This document shows, one piece after another, positions 12,694 through 24,932 of a stretch of 64,000 bases of DNA. The notes below the pieces were generated by a model. The model made no database searches, was not told where the DNA came from, and worked only from the letters and a program-made list of their open reading frames with translations. The translations under genes were made by a program, and so were the position numbers. The DNA is from Fulvia fulva (taxonomy: Eukaryota > Ascomycota > Dothideomycetes > Mycosphaerellales > Mycosphaerellaceae): positions 3,906,001 through 3,970,000 of the forward strand of contig NC_063021.1 in assembly GCF_020509005.1 (NCBI RefSeq). The letters are read 5' to 3'. Positions within the stretch are counted from its first letter, which is position 1; each line of letters opens with the position of its first letter.

Positions 12694-14115
12694 TCAATGC
12701 TTCATCTCACAAGGTCCGACATCGCTGCCAAGAGTCAGGAAGACCGTTTCACTGGAAAGCACGTGGCTAGCTCGAAAGCATAAGATCTCCTTCCCGGACT
12801 TCGCTTCATCTCGTCTCACCTTGCTCGGCCTCGACCGCAGCTCGAGTTCTGGTGGCTTGCTGAACCAGTATAATCACGGTACTGTGGCTGTCTCGGTGCA
12901 CGATGGCTTCGCCACGCTTCGCCAACATCACGACACGATGGACTGGCCAGGAAGCATTGCACGCGATTGCACAAGACGCAGGAGTCGGTCCCGAATCATT
13001 GAGGCAGCCAATGCATATCCATGACCTGCCTCTGGGCCGCAAGACTCATGAATTGCCAAGATCTCGCAGATGATATGTGTACAGTACAAGCTCACGAGGT
13101 CTCCGTGCCACCATTGATCTCAGCGAGCTTCTGTATTATAATGATACCCTGCACCGCTCCATTGGCGCAGGGTGGGGAATGGCAAGCAGAACAGAGGACG
13201 AGGACGGTGCGAGTCTGCAGAAAGACCCCGACAACACCTCAGCACTTATCAAGCATGAGCTTCTCCTAATTTGTTCTTCCTCCACGGTCGTTGAATGATC
13301 CGGGTAGCGAGCAGCGGTCGATGGAGTGATCTTCAGGCCAGCGAGTGCATCCAAGGTCTGCCTGGCAGTTCTGACAAGTTCAATTCTGTGAAGGTACCGA
13401 CGGTACATCTCGCCGTTGGCAAGTTGTGTCACGCCTTGTGACCTCTGCGGTGTCCAGAAGCTCCGATCGGTCGAGTTGACAGTCCATAAGAGCTCGGAAC
13501 AGTCTTCCCTTTCCGGGAGGCCTACTCAGGGTGAGATATGTCAATCGCTTGGCTCTCTCTCGATCTCCGGACCCAGGAAGACATGACGATGGCCAAGATA
13601 TTGTGAGTACAAGAACACGGGTTTGGCTGCTGTTTAGGTCGTAACGAGCGATCTTGGTAACGACCGACGTGCCTAAGAATAAGTACATGTACCTGAGCTC
13701 TCTGCGGCGAGATTCCGATGTGATGTAGGCTGAAGGGATCCTGCCTGACCACCGGGCAGTAAGGAACGGGGCAGAAAGCACATGCTGAACCCCAAGCACT
13801 CGCATGATATCTTGGACATGTTCACTTGCAGGACCTCTAATATGGCTGCAAATCAATGCGAAACTGCCATGCTGCCCCGGGATGATGTTCGAAAAGCACA
13901 AGTGAAGTTGGAAGTGCTCAGTCACTCGTCACTTCCCTCTCACTATGCTAGCGTATAACGGCTGCAGGGATTGAGCTGGAGGTACACCGCGAGCGTTTCG
14001 TAAGGCCCTCTTCCACCTCATAGGATCTTTTTTCCACACGACAAAGATCAACAGCACACGATTGACCGCATCATAAACCTTTAACAACATCCCCAGCCAT
14101 CGCACGACCGCAAGC
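12694..14115. other. Intergenic, no supported gene
   Basis: A 181-codon open frame on the minus strand (13925-13380) begins with GTG, not ATG, and has no recognisable motif, so it is not called. The right end is the promoter of the secreted-protein gene at 14116. Confidence 0.4.
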
Positions 14116-14952
14116 ATGCGTCTCCTGGCCACACTGGTCGGCCTCTGCGCTGCAGTGGCCATCGCAACGCCGCAGGTAAGTGAACTGCCTGTCCCACACG
14201 TAGAAAGCCACCATACTGACAAACACCCTCCACCAGATCAGCCTCAGCCGCATGGACCCCGATGAGCCGCTCTCTCAACCAACAGACGCCCCAACTCGCC
14301 CACTCAACCAGCACGATACCTCGAACGAGGACCCCGCCGTCCTCTTCCACCAGCTCAAGGCCACCACCCCAGACTCAGGCATCATGGAGCTCGGCGAAGA
14401 CGGTAAGATCGCCAACGACTCTCACCATCAACTGCTTCTTACCTCGTCATAGGCGTGGCCCGCTCCTACGACCAGGACGGCAAAGTCCTCGACGCCCTTC
14501 GTCTCACCAACTCCCAACTCACCTCCCTCCTCTCCGAAGCCACCAGCAGCGACCCTGCAGTCCTCACCTGGTACCGCTCGCTCTTCACCGGCATCTCAGG
14601 CTACGACGTGCCCTCATCCCACCTCTTCAACCCACACCCCTCCCTCCTCCCCGCTCGCTTCCAACCCAAGAACAACAACAACAACAACAACAAAGCTCCC
14701 CCCACCACCACCTCCTCCTCAAACAACCACGCCCTCAGCATGCACACACCCTCACCCACGTTCTGCTACGACTACGTGTGCGCGAACAATTTCGACTGCG
14801 ACCTTCGAAACTGTGGCAAGTGCGTCGACATTGAAATGTTCGGCCAGCCAGTCGGTGGAGGCCGGTGTAACCGGAATGCATTTGTGGACCAGCCGTATAT
14901 GCCGGGAGAGTCGTCGGAGACGTGTTGGTGGGATTGGTTTTTTGGGTGTTGA
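14116..14952 (+). CDS. Secreted protein with 8-cysteine C-terminal module
   Basis: Predicted 241-residue secreted protein of unknown function. Exons are 14116-14175, 14237-14402 and 14453-14952; both introns have gtaag donors and in-phase cag/tag acceptors. Exon 1 encodes a typical signal peptide (MRLLATLVGLCAAVAIATPQ). The middle is Ser/Thr/Pro-rich with a run of asparagines from an (aac)n tract at about 14671-14694. The last ~65 residues hold eight cysteines, starting CYDYVCANNFDC and including a CDLRNCGKC cluster, and end in WWDWFFGC. The even cysteine count suggests a disulphide-bonded module. Size, secretion and cysteine content fit an effector-like protein, but no homologue is recognised and host interaction is only inference. 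Confidence 0.82.
14671..14694 (+). repeat. (AAC)n microsatellite in coding sequence
   Basis: About eight aac units encode an Asn run within the linker of the secreted protein at 14116-14952. The tract lies in frame, so changes in unit number would keep the frame. Confidence 0.85.
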
Positions 14953-15386
14953 GGTGGAGGGGTGAGATGAGATGTGATGGCTCATGGCTTATGGCCTACG
15001 ACATGACAAAATACGACACGACATAACATAACATGATACCATATGACACGACAATAGCTCAGAGGATTGAGACTTCCTTTCTACCTCGAGTAGAGCGATG
15101 ATGCAGGATGTAGCTTCGACAGCTAGGCTGTTCTGAGATGAAGCGAAATAAAACCGGTACCAACCTGAACTGTCCGATCAAGCTTCATCACATTCTTCGC
15201 AAGTCACGGTAACAGCAACGTCTGAGCATACGTGAAGCAACTGCATAGCCATGATGACCTTTCATATATCATCAATGCGATCTACATGCATGCATCTCTC
15301 TCCATGCCAACGAAACGTCGACATCTTGCCGCTCACACCTTTCCACAACCGTCGTCTCGCACCGCCATCTCCTCACTTGCTCATCT
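14953..15386. other. Convergent 3' intergenic region
   Basis: Lies between the stops of the secreted protein and eIF3b. At about 14996-15052 there is a low-complexity patch of acgaca/acata-like units. No gene seen. Confidence 0.5.
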
Positions 15387-17720
15387 CTACTCAATGATCT
15401 CCTCACTCTCCTCCAAAATCTCCTCAAAGATCTCCTCAACAACCTTACTCTCATCGCCATCCTCCTCCACAACGAGCGCCTTCCTCTCCTCACTCAACTC
15501 CTCCAAACCATAATCCCTCCTCTCCTCCACCAACTCCTCCACAGTCCGCTCGCGCCACGCAAGCCACTCATCCAACAGTCTACGGCGGTTCTCAATAACA
15601 GCCTTGTCAGCACTACTGCGCTTGGCGTTATCAGCCTCGTCGAATTGGCGGGAGTAGTCGCGGAGGTTCTTGCGGATCTGTTTCATCTCTTCCTTGGAGA
15701 GGAGACGGTCGGGGCGGGGACGCCAGGTGAATTGCTTGAATTGCTCGAGGGGTTCCTCGCGGAGGGTTTGGCCGGAGAAGGTGTAGAGGTGATAGCCGTT
15801 TTCCATCTAGGAGGGGGTGTTAGTGAGCGTGGTTATGATGTTTTAGGTTCTGGGTAGACTTACTCTGTGCTTCCACACACTGGCGCTGGTAGCGACGTAG
15901 CGGCCAGATGGATCCCACTCAATGTCAGTGACACCATAGTGGTCAGCAGTGTTCATAAGCTGGAGGTTGGCAGTGAGGTCCTTATCCTTCTCCTCCTTCT
16001 CGCCCTCAAAGTCAAAGTCCCAGAAGTCGAGGTCGAAGCTCTGCTGGTTGAGTACAGTAGCGACGACGACGAATCGTCCGGCTGGCGACCAGTGAATGGC
16101 GTTGTTGTTCTTCTTGTCGACAGTACGAATGAGCTTGAAGTTACCAACAGCATTCTTGGCCTTCTCGGGGCAGAAGAAAGACACGGAAGTCTTCGGTGCT
16201 ACCTGCGAGCCAGCTGGCACTTCACCAGCAGTGATCAGAACGAATCGATCACCCTTTGGCTCCCATGCAAAGTTGATGACAGTCTCCTTCAAGCTGTCGA
16301 CGACTTCGACTGGGACGCCCTTCTCTCGCACTCGGAAGATTTCAAGGTTGGTAGCGAGCGACTTCTTCGACTTGCTGTGCCTGTCGACCTTGACACAAAC
16401 AAAGGCAGAGTCGGACTGCCAGTGAAGCTTGGCATCGCTGACGTTGAACAGGTTTCGTGTGCGCACAATCTCCTTTGACGGGATAGACATGAGACCGACC
16501 TTGGCTGGGTTTGAGCCCAGCTCGGGTGTCCAGTAGCAGAAAAGCTGCTCGTACTCCTTCTGTTCGTGGCGTTGAGGTGTGGCAGGGCACCACTCGAAGT
16601 CCTGAATACCCTCGATCTTGACGCTGACCTTGTCCATGAGTCTCATGCTTGGCAGCTCGTACACGCTGACGCTCTGGCCCGGAGTCATGCGTGCAACGTA
16701 CTTGGCGTCGGCGGACCACTTGAAGGCTGGCCACTGAATCTTCTGCTTGATCGGGTTGCCGTCTGGGTCAGTAGCTGGGCCTGGCATGTCGAGAGTTTGG
16801 AAGGAACGAAGTGGCTTGTTAGTGGCAACATCCCAGATGATGTAGTTCTTGCCATCCTCTTCAACCGAGAGCACGGGGTTGCCCTCTTCGATGGTCATGG
16901 GGCGATGAGACCACGTAGTCATGTAGCGCTCATCCGGGGAGAAGTCGACGAGGTTGACACCCGGGTGCATAAACCGCTTCTGCCTCGACCAGTTTGGTCC
17001 TCCCCAGAGCTGCACACCCTGCGAGTGCATGGATGTGAGGTATGTGCCCTTTGGCGACCACTGCACAAACGACTCGGTCCAGTGTTGTCTGTCCACGACC
17101 GGCTCCGGCTGTCCATCCTTCTCGTTCCAGAAGACACCAACGTTATCGCCACGGTACATGACGAACTGGTCTCTGCCCTCTGCATCGCCCAACCACCATC
17201 TCAAGTGCTCCTTCTCCTCGAATGCTGGGATCTCTGGTGCCTTGTACTGCTCGTCGATTCTGCCCTCGCGTCCGAAGCGCTCAATGTCAGTGAGCTTGTT
17301 GACAGCCATGGTGTGCTTCTTGTCGAGTGGCTGTCCGTGAAGCGCCTTGACTGCGGCGGCCGCCTGTGCTGGTGTCTCGTACTCGACGAATGCGAAGCCC
17401 TCGGACATCTTGCCATCTTCGGCCATGGGCATGTACACGTTCTCCTCCTTGGTCTTGCCATGCTTGGTGAGTGAGCGGAGGATGAACTTCACCAGCTTGT
17501 CCTTGCTGGCCTCGGGGACCTTTGGGAGGCCGTCGATCACGATGAAGGTGTCGAGGCCCTCCTCCATGTGTGTTTCATACTGTTCCTTGAGATCTGCCGC
17601 ATATTTTTATCAGATTATGTGCGCTCCACACCTCATATGCGCTTTCTTACCGTCAAAGTTGATCTCCTCATCGTCTTCATATTCTGTTTCAGGGTCGAGC
17701 TGCTCGAACGAGGGCGCCAT
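15387..17720 (-). CDS. PRT1: Translation initiation factor eIF3 subunit b (Prt1)
   Basis: Core scaffold of cytoplasmic eIF3, which recruits the 43S complex and binds the 40S subunit. Length is 739 residues, normal for the fungal family. Exons are 17720-17651, 17593-15864 and 15806-15387, with GT-AG introns that close in phase. The start at 17720 gives an acidic N-terminus with [17 protein letters not shown] running into the conserved [14 protein letters not shown]. An RRM follows at about residues 37-120 ([20 protein letters not shown]). The centre is a beta-propeller ([53 protein letters not shown]). The C-terminus is the usual highly charged helical tail ([18 protein letters not shown]). 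In-frame codons upstream to 17942 are not conserved and are left out. Confidence 0.96.
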
Positions 17721-18378
17721 GATTGGGGTGTAGTCGAGTCCGCCGAGATAGCGAAGGCGAATCTCGGGAGCGTCGCTATTGCTGTATGTCGTACCTAGTG
17801 ATGTCCCGGCGATAGTCTGAATTCCTCGATGTCCTGATTCTTTCACGATGGCGCGTTGGACGATTTTGTCGAGAATCCAAACCACGAATTGCGGGGCGGC
17901 GCCAAGACAGCTCACGGGATCATCCGCACTTGTCAAGAACAATTAGAACGATTGACTTATGAGTCGCACAGACCAGTCATATGAACGGCTCAGAACGCCG
18001 TGATACCATGAGATGAGAGATCTGGTACTACCATAGTGTTCAAGAGCCATAGGCGACTCACACATCGAAGACCAGTCGACCGAGAACTTGTGGCATCACC
18101 ATCTCACAACATCTCTCCACATCCATTTGAGCGTCTATCCTCGTGTCATCGTGCCTCTCTCGCCTCTATACACAACAAGACAATACTGTGACACAAGCGC
18201 TATCTGCGCGTCCGCCCTTGACTCATTCTTTTCCTTCCCCGCGCCATGCAATGCTTTCAAGCCGCAACCGCCTATGCGGCACATTATTGCTCGCCCAAAA
18301 ATGCTGGAGAGAAAAATGACAAATGTGCCTCCTCCCAATCACTCGTCCATGGCCTGGCATAGCAGGATGGTGGTATCT
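17721..18378. other. Intergenic: eIF3b promoter side and SET1 3' side
   Basis: Contains the upstream region of eIF3b and the terminator region of SET1. No independent gene was recognised. Confidence 0.6.
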
Positions 18379-21300
18379 CTAATTCAAGAAGCCCTTGCAG
18401 TTCGCAGAACCGCAGAGGCAAGGGATACGATCCGTCGATCCGATCTCGCGTTCGAACTTGTAGTCGTAAGTAAGTTCGTCGTCTGCGGTTCGTGTTAGCA
18501 ATGATCCTCTTGTTCTCCATGTTCCTGGCTGCACTCACTTTTGTAGATGTCCTTGAGGGCATAGATGACAATACGCGGCGTGCCCTCGACCTTGATAATC
18601 TTCGCCGTGCAGTTCGGGTCGCAAGAGTGGTTGATGAAACGTGCAATGCCACCCTTCTTCGTCGCATCGACAATCTCGTCGTCCATCATTCGGAAGAGGT
18701 AGGACGAGCCAACACCTTGCTTCTCATACTTGATTTCACGCATATCGGCCACCTTCTGTCGGACCTTCTCACCAACATATTCGATGATGAGTTCATTGAT
18801 GCCAATGTTCTCCTCAGCATAGAGACCCCAGCCGTGGATGGCAGAGCGGTCGAACTTGACGAGCTTCTTTCGCTTCTTCAGTTGGTTGAACCGGATGGCA
18901 ACATCGGCATCGCTCGTTGCAAAGCTCTGCTTCTGCAGGTTGATGTCGTTGACCAGACGTCGATTGTTGACACGGTTGCTTCGGGAGGTTGCAGTGCTGG
19001 CAAGCTTCTCCGCTGCCGCAATCTTTGCTTTCTCCGCTGCTTCGGCCACAGCATTCGGATTGGCATTGATTTGGGCCTGTCGAGCTTCGCGCGCCTTCTG
19101 GACCTTGATGCGATGGGGAAGGTACTTAGACTTCTCCTCGTTCAAGATCTTCTTGACGCCCTCAGTACGCGCGCTGCCACTTGGGTTGGGCACGTAATAG
19201 CCTTGGATCAAAGGCTTCGGCTGTGCAAGACCAGCAGCACCGTCGCTGTTCAGCGCCTTGATCTCCTTTTGTTTCCATGCCCATAGCTTTGCATCGCCGA
19301 TGTCGTACGCAGCACAATCAGCCAGAGCCCTGCGAGCAAACGCCATGTCTTCCTCATCTTTGATGAAGTTCTGCCAGCCATCGATGTCGAGGGCCACCCT
19401 ACGATCCTCTTCAACGGTACGCCGTGGCTTGTCGTGCGTGAAGTGAAGCCCGATGTCCTTGTCTTCGACCTCATCGGCAACCTCAATCTCGCGCTCGATC
19501 TTCTCGACGGTCTCCGGTGCGATTGCTTTGCTCGCAGCCTTGGCCTTCTTCGCCTCGGCTTTGAGTGCTTCTTGCTCTGCCAACAGCTCTTTTTTGGTCT
19601 TGCGCTTCTTCTTGGCCTTCTCCTTGACGACTTTCGCATCGGGATCCGCCGCGGGAGTGCCATCTTTCTCCTTGCTGGGTACGACGCCGTCGTCAAGAAA
19701 TGCGTCAAGGTCCCGTTTGACACCAATCCTGACCTGGAACAGGTCATCGTCGGCCTTCGATCGCTGGCGAACGTACAGCTCTGTTCGCGCCCGGGTGGCA
19801 TACTTCGAATCGCGGGGGAGTGTATTGGTGACAAGCTCTAGTTCGCGAGTTGCAAGGTCCTCAGGCTCCTTATGCAAGAGGTGACCGAGCATCTCCTTGT
19901 GGAACGAGTCAAACGTCTCCTTCTCTTCTTCGTCCCACTCGGCGACTTTCCTTCGCTTAGACTTGGGTGTGTCAGTAACAGACTCCGAATCGTTAAAGGG
20001 CGTCGAATTGCGACTTGTTCTGCTTGGTGGCCTCGTTTCCTGATCATCCGTGTCGCGTGTAACGGATGTGTGGCGCTCATCGTCCGAATCTTCTTCTTCG
20101 GCGTACATTTGCTGGAGGCGAAAGTGTAGGCCTCTTGCGTGTGCAGGCCTCTGCGCTGGCTTGCGTCGTCTCTCGTCCACGAATGCATTGCTGGGGCCTC
20201 TTTCTCTGTCTCTTTCCCCTCGTCTGCCACGCTGCGAGTTTGGATCGTGCGGCCGGAGTGGTCTTTGTCCGCGGCGAGATTTTGATGTTTGAGGTGAGTC
20301 GTCTGCAGCTTTGCTGAACAAGAGACCTGGTGCTTTGTTCTCGTTGTTTGATGGATCTGGCAAACCAAGCTTCCTGCGCTTTGAAACATGCTTTGACGGC
20401 TCCAGGCTGTCGTGGAAAATCGGTATCGCAATCCTGGTCTTGATGTCGCCCATGATTTTGTCACGTAGTTCCATTCGCAGCTGTTCTAGCGCGCCTTGCA
20501 CTGGGTCAAGGTTCTCGGCCCTGTTCTTCTTCTCAATCTCAAGATCCTCAGCTTCTTCGCGCTCGAGCCGCTCAAACTCTTCGCGTTTCTGCTTCTCAGC
20601 AACCACTCGTTCCGGACTTGGACTTCGCTCGTAGTCTGGGTTGCCATATTTTTGGCATTCCATGCTCATCTTGTACGTGAACAGTGCTTCCTCGTTGCAC
20701 TCTTGGAAACATCGCTCGGTCTCGTCTTCTCCACGTTTCGAGTCGTCAAACACAATGTAGTAGCCAGTCTTATCCAGTCGCACTTCTCGCCAGTCAAACG
20801 CCTTCAGTCGCTTCTTGAGATGAGGAATGGTAGTCCCCAGAACAGGCACCGAACGATGCGGAATGTGGATGTACGGCTTTCGCTTGATCTTGCTCAGAAC
20901 AAGCTCGTCTTCGATGAGCATCGCGGCTCCAGTCTTCACGGCAGGAATATCGGGATTTGCTGAGTCTCGCGAATCTCGTGTACCTCTAGGACCTGCCGGG
21001 GGAGGTTTCGCAGCCTTGCTAGATGGTCCTTTGGGCGCATTCAACGGAGGTGCTGGGGAATCCTTCGCTGATGTCCCGTCAGGTGCTGAAGGAGCAGAGA
21101 GACTGTGTTGTTTCGCGCGTTCCTCCCTCGCTTTCTTCAAGACGGCCTCCACATGTTTCTTGCATCTTCGGCCCTCGCGATCAAGCTCAACCCTGACAGG
21201 ATGTAGTCCAATACGCTGCCCGTTGAATTCAACCTCGGCTCTCTTTGCAGCATTGACTGCAGAAACCTCGACACCATCTCTAACAGAGTCTCGATACTTA

Positions 21301-22364
21301 ATCAATGCAATGCCGAGAAAGCTGCCTGTTTCTGGATCCGTCTTGTTCTGCACCGAAGCCACGCTGCCGAATGTGGAGAAGTTCAGTCGCAAAGTTGTTT
21401 CAGGCAAGAATGGGTCGAACCCGATCGCGAGCACCTGCTGAGCCTCCCCAGGTCCAATGGAATTGCGGTCCACTTTGAACGGTGGCAAGGTATATGGTGC
21501 AATGCGATATATGGCTTTGCTCGGCTGGGACTTTGGCCTGCATTGTCCTGACATGTAGCCAGGTATTGCCAACCTCGGGTCCGGTGGCGGATCAGGTTCA
21601 TATATCTGCCATTATCCATTGTCAGCGAAAGGGTACAGAGCGGTTTCTTCATCTTTTCGACTTCAAGTTATGTGTATGATATTGCGCAAGCTCAGCAGAA
21701 TGTGAAATATGTAGCGTACCTCTGTGCCGAATTCTCTTTTGCGTAATTGTGCCCGTTTACGCTCTTCTTTGCTGAGCTTGCCGTCCAATTCCGGATCCCA
21801 AACCGCTCTGTACCCTTTCACTTTGCCTGGTGGCGGGAGCATTTGTGTTCGAGGCTTTGGCTCTGAAGGAGGTGCAGGAATGCTGTCCGAGGCAGGTATT
21901 TTCGCGGCAACGGTGCCATCAATGGAAGCCATGTCTGCGGCAGATTTCGAGTGTCGCGGAGAATTGCCTTTCGGCGGCGAAGAGTCTTCGTGGTTGGTGA
22001 GGGGTGTGAGGCCATTGGCAGTAGCCGAGTTTCTGTTGTGCGCAAAGGCATGTGAGTTTGAAGCGAGCTTCGAGGAGGCTACACTTGCGCGTGAGCTCGC
22101 GGAGCCCACGCCGTGCAACATATCACTCTGGTCAGTCTGCGTGCCATCCGAGTCTGGCGAGGTGTATTGACTCGAGCGAACGCCATTGGCGGGTGCCATT
22201 GTGTGGGAGGTGCCGTTAGTGATGGTGGCAGACCCGCTGGCAAGTCTGGTGGAACTCGAGGAGGTGGCCGGTGAGTGTCGCGAGGGCGCGTGTTCACGCT
22301 TCCGCTTCAGTGAGCCGGGAGAGTGAGGTCTGCTGATGGTCTCGAGGCCGCCAGACTGCGACAT
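18379..22364 (-). CDS. SET1: Histone H3 lysine-4 methyltransferase Set1 (COMPASS catalytic subunit)
   Basis: Nuclear enzyme that methylates H3K4 within COMPASS; 1,271 residues. Exons are 22364-21720, 21605-18539 and 18482-18379. The first junction joins [12 protein letters not shown] to [12 protein letters not shown], and the last joins ALKDIYKN to [12 protein letters not shown], both in phase. Order of parts: Ser-rich N-terminus; an RRM-like region ([20 protein letters not shown]); a charged linker; an n-SET region ([20 protein letters not shown]); then the SET domain at the C-terminus with [28 protein letters not shown] and the [11 protein letters not shown] motif that forms the cofactor pocket. 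It ends in a post-[16 protein letters not shown] with the expected cysteines. All catalytic landmarks are intact. Confidence 0.96.
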
Positions 22365-23260
22365 TACGCCGCCGCCAGCTCACTCGGGCCTCATGCCCAG
22401 CAGCAGTTGTGGTGTATGTGTGTGACATGCACCAAATGCGACCAGCCAGGCTATCTCGGTAATGGCAGAAGGAAGTGCGGGCCCAGGAGCGGAACAATAT
22501 TCCGTCGGGGGTGTAAAGCGTGCAGAACGTGATTATCACGCGTCGCGGAGTGCTGCAGACGGCGGAGATGGGATAAGCTGGTGCTGCGGTGGTGGTCGAG
22601 TGGTGGTGGTGGTGGTGTCAGTGTTGGAAGTAGGTTCCTCCTTGCTGATCGACGCGAACGCACGGGCTCTCCACTGCTTCACTCGCCGCACGGTGCACCA
22701 CTTCTTCAACCCACCAACAACCATTCACTTTCGGAACATCCATCAATCATACAGCGACCTGTCGAACAACAGCTATCGACACATCTAACTTCGTCTACGA
22801 GTTCTCACGAACCTTTGAACTCGCCCACAGAAACGATCAGCTTCGAAGCAACGTCATCGCTCCGGTCTTCCACCAACTTTCGTGCCAGCCGAACAATCCA
22901 ACATCATGCTGTGGTCTGCTACATGATCTGTATCCATATAGGCAGAGGGAGAGACTGGGTAAAGCCAAGAGGACATTAGGGATGTGATGCACCATGATCA
23001 TTTCACCGCCTCGGTCACGTGACTGCACCAGAAGGTATGACAAGAGACTCGATGCCGATGATGTTGATAGAGCTTGGTTTGCTATGTTCAAGAGCCTGGA
23101 GCTCCATATCATCAGTAATGCAAGGGATACACGAGACTCCACGCTGAAAGAAACAATCCCAATGAAGCTCGCTGCAAAGCCCTGTGTAGCCGTCTCTTGA
23201 GTCCCCACCCAGTCGCAATACCTTTTATCTCCGTCTAGATGTTCCCATGCTCTTTCAAGA
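22365..23260. other. Intergenic between SET1 start and the SWIB gene stop
   Basis: Several short frames on both strands; none has a domain or splice support. A short (ggt)n patch lies near 22596-22619. Taken as SET1 promoter and SWIB-gene 3' region. Confidence 0.5.
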
Positions 23261-24338
23261 CTACACCACCTCGTCGACCGGGTATAGATGACTCGCTAGC
23301 AGCTTGTTCATCGTGAACATATGCACTGAATCGCCCTTGAACACCGCCCGCATCGCGTCGTCACACATGATTTGCCGTTTGTCCTTGGGGTTTTGTAAGT
23401 CTCGCGCCTTGACGTATTCCCATATCTTCTTGACTGTCTGCGGTCGCGAGAGTTGTGTTTCGCCGAGCATTGCCGATAGGGGTTCTGAGAGGTTCATGGG
23501 TTTCTGTCGACATCATTAGCAGTGCCCTTCCTGTCCAGGGGATCTTCGAACATACGTGAAATCCCCCCTTCTTCTCCTTCTCAGGCTTCTCTTCTCCTTC
23601 CACAGCACTGTCGTCGTCGGATCCAATCTTCGCCTTGCTCTTCTTCTTGGCCTTCTTCTCTTTCTTGACCGGCGCTTTGCGCTTCGCACCTCCGCCTCTT
23701 GTTGATCGTGATTGCGCATTGAGCTCAGCTTGTAGTTTCGCCGCGAGCTTCGCATCGTTGTCCTCGTCATCTTTCGGTGCCTTGCTCTTCTTGACCTTCT
23801 TCGGTGCGGGCGAAGAGTCCTCCAGCTCACTCATTCCTTCATCCTCGTCGTCTGCCGGCTCGGGTGCTTTTCGTTTGTTCGAAGGTGGAGGCGATATCGC
23901 GTTCGCGAGCTCTTCCATGGCTTCCTCCTTTACATGACCGTTGCCATTCGCTGTGGGAGCGGGCTTTGGCGGTGCAGCTGCTGAGCTTGCCTTGTCCTTC
24001 TGCGCCTTCGCTTCAGTCGCCTTGTCAAACCTTTCCATAATAAGTGTGGTGATGGCTTCCTATTCTACCGTGTTAGCCATCGAAGCACCCACCAGCAGCT
24101 CCATGGCTGGGGCAGTATACCTTCTGCTCGGAGAGATCATATTCCACCTTCTCTTGGAGTCCCTTGCGAATGCGCTTGGCGGAGATGGTGTTCAAGTCGG
24201 ATGTCGCGAGTATTTCGTCGATTATCGCACTGTATGCTGCTGCTTGCGTGGTAGTTACTATCAATCATATTAGCGGAAGTCCACATGGCTGGGATAACAT
24301 CTTCGCGCCGCAATGTTGGAACACTTACATGCAGCCAT
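23261..24338 (-). CDS. DEK_C plus SWIB domain chromatin protein (UAF30/spp27-like)
   Basis: Predicted nuclear protein of 297 residues. Yeast Uaf30 and fission yeast Spp27, with the same layout, act in the RNA polymerase I upstream activating factor. Exons are 24338-24329, 24257-24121, 24059-23556 and 23503-23261; the first exon is only 10 bp (MAA plus one base), found from a gtaagt donor and in-phase acceptor. Residues ~10-50 form a DEK C-terminal-type domain (YSAIIDEILATSDLNTISAK, RIRKGLQEKVEYDL). The middle is acidic with lysine-rich nuclear targeting patches (KRKAPVKKEKKAKKKSK). Residues ~215-297 form the SWIB/MDM2 fold (FHKPMNLSEPLSAMLGE, SRPQTVKKIWEYVKARDLQ, FTMNKLLASHLYPV). The rDNA role is inferred from family only. 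Confidence 0.92.
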
Positions 24339-24932
24339 GATTGCTTGAGGCGGTAGTATGTGATGCAGATGTTATGTGTAGCTCCACTGTACTCGGGGCT
24401 CTGCTCAATGTACAAATGTGTCGGTCACAAGCTCAAGATATAAAGTGGGTCGTGCTCTAGAAGAGGTATAAGCGGGCTCGAAGTGAATGTACGAGGCGGC
24501 ATTCGTCGGTGGCTGGTAGATCTAGGGCGAATGCGCTGGGAAAGCTTCGAGGTGTGCGATCAAAGTCACGGCGACCTGTTCCACTCAGACAGCAGCTATG
24601 ATATGATGGAATGTATGTCGAGTCAAGAAAGATATGTTCATGTCAATGTGAAGGTGATCGAATCCAAGGATCGGTCTGATCCCCGCTGTCGTTCTCATGC
24701 AGCGGCTCCACACCGATCCCGTCTTCGCGAAAACATCGAGAACGTTTGTCGCTCCTAACGAACTTCACATCATTTGCATATGAGAATGGCAGGCAGAAGT
24801 ACATCAGAAACACATACAGTAGGTATACTTTTCTCTTATTACACATTGGCTTCTCAACCGCCATTAGCCACCAAGCAACCAGAACAACTACCTCTTGCGC
24901 TGAAGGACACCCACACCAATTCACAGCCCACA
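24339..24932. other. Divergent intergenic region
   Basis: Shared promoter space between the SWIB-protein gene (minus) and the adenosine-deaminase-like gene (plus). No other feature recognised. Confidence 0.55.

Noticed and set aside
13380..13925. 181-codon open frame on the minus strand
   Set aside because: It begins at GTG, has no ATG near its start, no splice-supported extension and no recognisable motif.
17721..17942. In-frame N-terminal extension of eIF3b to 17942
   Set aside because: The extension is not conserved in the family, and [17 protein letters not shown] at 17720 is the expected acidic start.
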